Below the pieces are notes generated by a model. That model did not search any database. It worked only from the letters and a program-made list of their open reading frames with translations, and was not told the DNA's origin. This document shows, one piece after another, positions 62,891 through 64,000 of a DNA stretch of 64,000 nt. This DNA comes from Pyrrhoderma lamaoense (taxonomy: Eukaryota > Basidiomycota > Agaricomycetes > Hymenochaetales > Hymenochaetaceae). The DNA lies in assembly GCA_002794735.1 (NCBI GenBank), contig NBAZ01000006.1, positions 434,001 to 498,000 of the forward strand. The letters run 5' to 3'. The stretch's first letter is position 1, and every line of letters starts with the position of its first letter. Both the position numbers and the translations under genes were made by a program.

Positions 62891-63041
62891 CCTCGATCGA
62901 GCCAGAGAGCCTTTCGTGTTGATTGTAGTTGCAATTGTAAACATAAGCACAGTATCTTGTGCGGTATCTGCAAGGACTCAGAGTGTAGCAAGCATAAGCA
63001 AGAAAAGTGACGACTCTGGGTGACTCGTATAATAATAATTT

Positions 63042-63317
63042 GGGACTCTGTGACAACTGATACCAACTATGTCACTTGGTTAGTATTCGGCGTGACACAT
63101 CACAGTTGTTACTTACTTACCAAACACTAATTTTATTCCGTCCCCCCGAACCATGTACACTATTATGAGACTTAGCTTAACGTGACCACTACCAATAGCT
63201 ATTAACTGGTCGATATGGCTATTTAACTTGATAAAACTAGGCTTAATACTATCATTGATAATATCAATGGTAATGAAAAAGCAACAAAACATCAACGCAT
63301 ATCAGCTGAGAGTAGCG
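63042..63317. repeat. Upstream block 2, copy next to array copy 3
   Basis: Partner of 57300-57567, with small substitutions and indels. The inverted repeat at 63253-63269 is unchanged. Confidence 0.85.
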
Positions 63318-63656
63318 ACATTACCCCATTTGCTTAGCAATTGAGCTGTTGGAAGCTGATTAGAAGTGTTGTATCACATATGTAAGTTGTGCGTAAGCAA
63401 GTTAAGAAAAATCAATCCAGATTTCAGATTGTCACTGTTTCTGTGACAGAGATCATGGAATACACGTGATGTGACCAAACGCGATAGATTCAAAATTCTA
63501 ATTTGTGATCTGAGATTATAAAAGAAAATAATAATGTGGAAGAACCTTGTAAACTTCTTTGAGTAACTCTACGTTAAATAAAAGCTTTGATATGTAAATG
63601 TGATTCAAGTTACTAGTCTACGTACGAGGTTTCGTCCATAAAAAATGAATTCTCTA

Positions 63657-64000
63657 CTAATCGCGAACACGCAGAATCATGCAATATCCTAAGCTCTTCA
63701 TCAAACCTGGGATATCATCTGTAGGCTTACAAACATAACGACGCAAATCTTCAGGAATCCAAAATGCATGATCGTTTCCTTTAACCTTCACCCAGCCATC
63801 ATCTCCCATTTCCCACTCCGATTCTGACGTTCCTTGAGAAGGAGAAAACGATATGAATTGAGTATTTGTCGACGATTTCTTGGTAAACCCGTGTCTTTTG
63901 GAATTTGGAATTAGTTTGCCAACATCCCATATCTTGATAGTGTTGTCGGTCGAGCCTGAAACAACACGAGTGCCTTCAGGGGAAAAAGAAACAGAAATGA
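63657..64000 (-). CDS. STAND/NLR array copy 4, C-terminal end (runs off the window end)
   Basis: Only the 3' end lies in the window. The stop is at 63657-63659 (YCMILRVRD). Reading upstream: the conserved tail DDGWVKVKGNDHAFWIP with a preceding Ser-rich linker (SPSQGTSESEWEMG), then part of the last WD40 blade (EGTRVVSGSTDNTIKIWDV). The frame is open throughout the visible part. N-terminus, NACHT and repeat number are beyond base 64000. The tail is somewhat closer to copy 1 in places (RRYVC) and to copy 2 in others. Confidence 0.8.
   Translation of the reverse strand, partial: ISVSFSPEGTRVVSGSTDNTIKIWDVGKLIPNSKRHGFTKKSSTNTQFISFSPSQGTSESEWEMGDDGWVKVKGNDHAFWIPEDLRRYVCKPTDDIPGLMKSLGYCMILRVRD

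Larger units (their letters stand above)
61885..63656. other. Intergenic region between array copies 3 and 4, duplicated
   Basis: No gene supported. Holds the second copies of upstream blocks 1 (62791-62890) and 2 (63042-63317), a TACACGTGATG-containing block near 63463, and further lower similarity to 56400-56900. The right end is the 3' flank of copy 4. Confidence 0.6.

Overview
The window is fungal nuclear DNA. Its genes are split by short introns of about 40-75 bp with GT...AG borders and one GC...AG border, and are packed on both strands. Several families point to a filamentous basidiomycete (Agaricomycetes): a tandem pair of DUF6533 membrane proteins, a class I type hydrophobin, a KRE6/SKN1 beta-glucan synthesis protein and an array of C2-NACHT-WD40 STAND proteins. 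The last resembles what is known from Rhizoctonia and Ceratobasidium relatives, but I cannot fix the species.

Layout. 1-620: 5' part of an aldo/keto reductase (minus). 1750-4021: KRE6/SKN1-like GH16 protein (minus). 4022-8807: no gene seen. 8808-10153: alpha/beta hydrolase (minus). 11458-12567: GNAT acetyltransferase (plus). 12874-13390: small eight-cysteine hydrophobin (minus). 16322-21033: very long Ser-rich disordered protein (minus). 21034-30299: a large gene-poor stretch, purine-rich on the plus strand over much of its length. 30300-31824: secreted beta-carbonic anhydrase with a long Ser/Thr/Ala-rich tail (minus). 32888-34098: DEDDy 3'-5' exonuclease with a C-terminal CxxC pair (minus), divergent from 34525-38015: the exportin CSE1 (plus). 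The shared promoter has two ACGCGT boxes. 38730-40281 and 40695-42319: tandem DUF6533 genes (plus). 42712-45786: GH127/DUF1680-type glycosidase (minus). 46540-64000: tandem head-to-tail array of four STAND/NLR genes (minus).

The array is the most interesting part. Each complete copy encodes a C2-like N-terminus, a helical region, a NACHT P-loop NTPase, a second helical linker, WD40 repeats and a shared C-terminal tail. WD40 blade number differs between copies (6, 8, 5, and at least 1 in the cut copy). Copy 2 has eight nearly identical 126-bp repeats that vary at a few positions, as in fungal HET-E/HET-D incompatibility receptors. Copy 3 is a recent duplicate of copy 2 with many frameshifts. 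The duplicated unit (about 5.4-6.1 kb) includes conserved non-coding blocks upstream and hairpins downstream.

Several housekeeping-type genes (KRE6, CSE1, GH127) show single-base frame breaks, nearly all in short homopolymer runs. CSE1 is essential in yeast and is otherwise perfect here, so consensus errors are the likeliest explanation. This calls for caution when calling pseudogenes in the window.

No transposase, reverse transcriptase, rRNA, tRNA or CRISPR was recognised. Exon borders were read by eye; those given to the base were checked for frame continuity.
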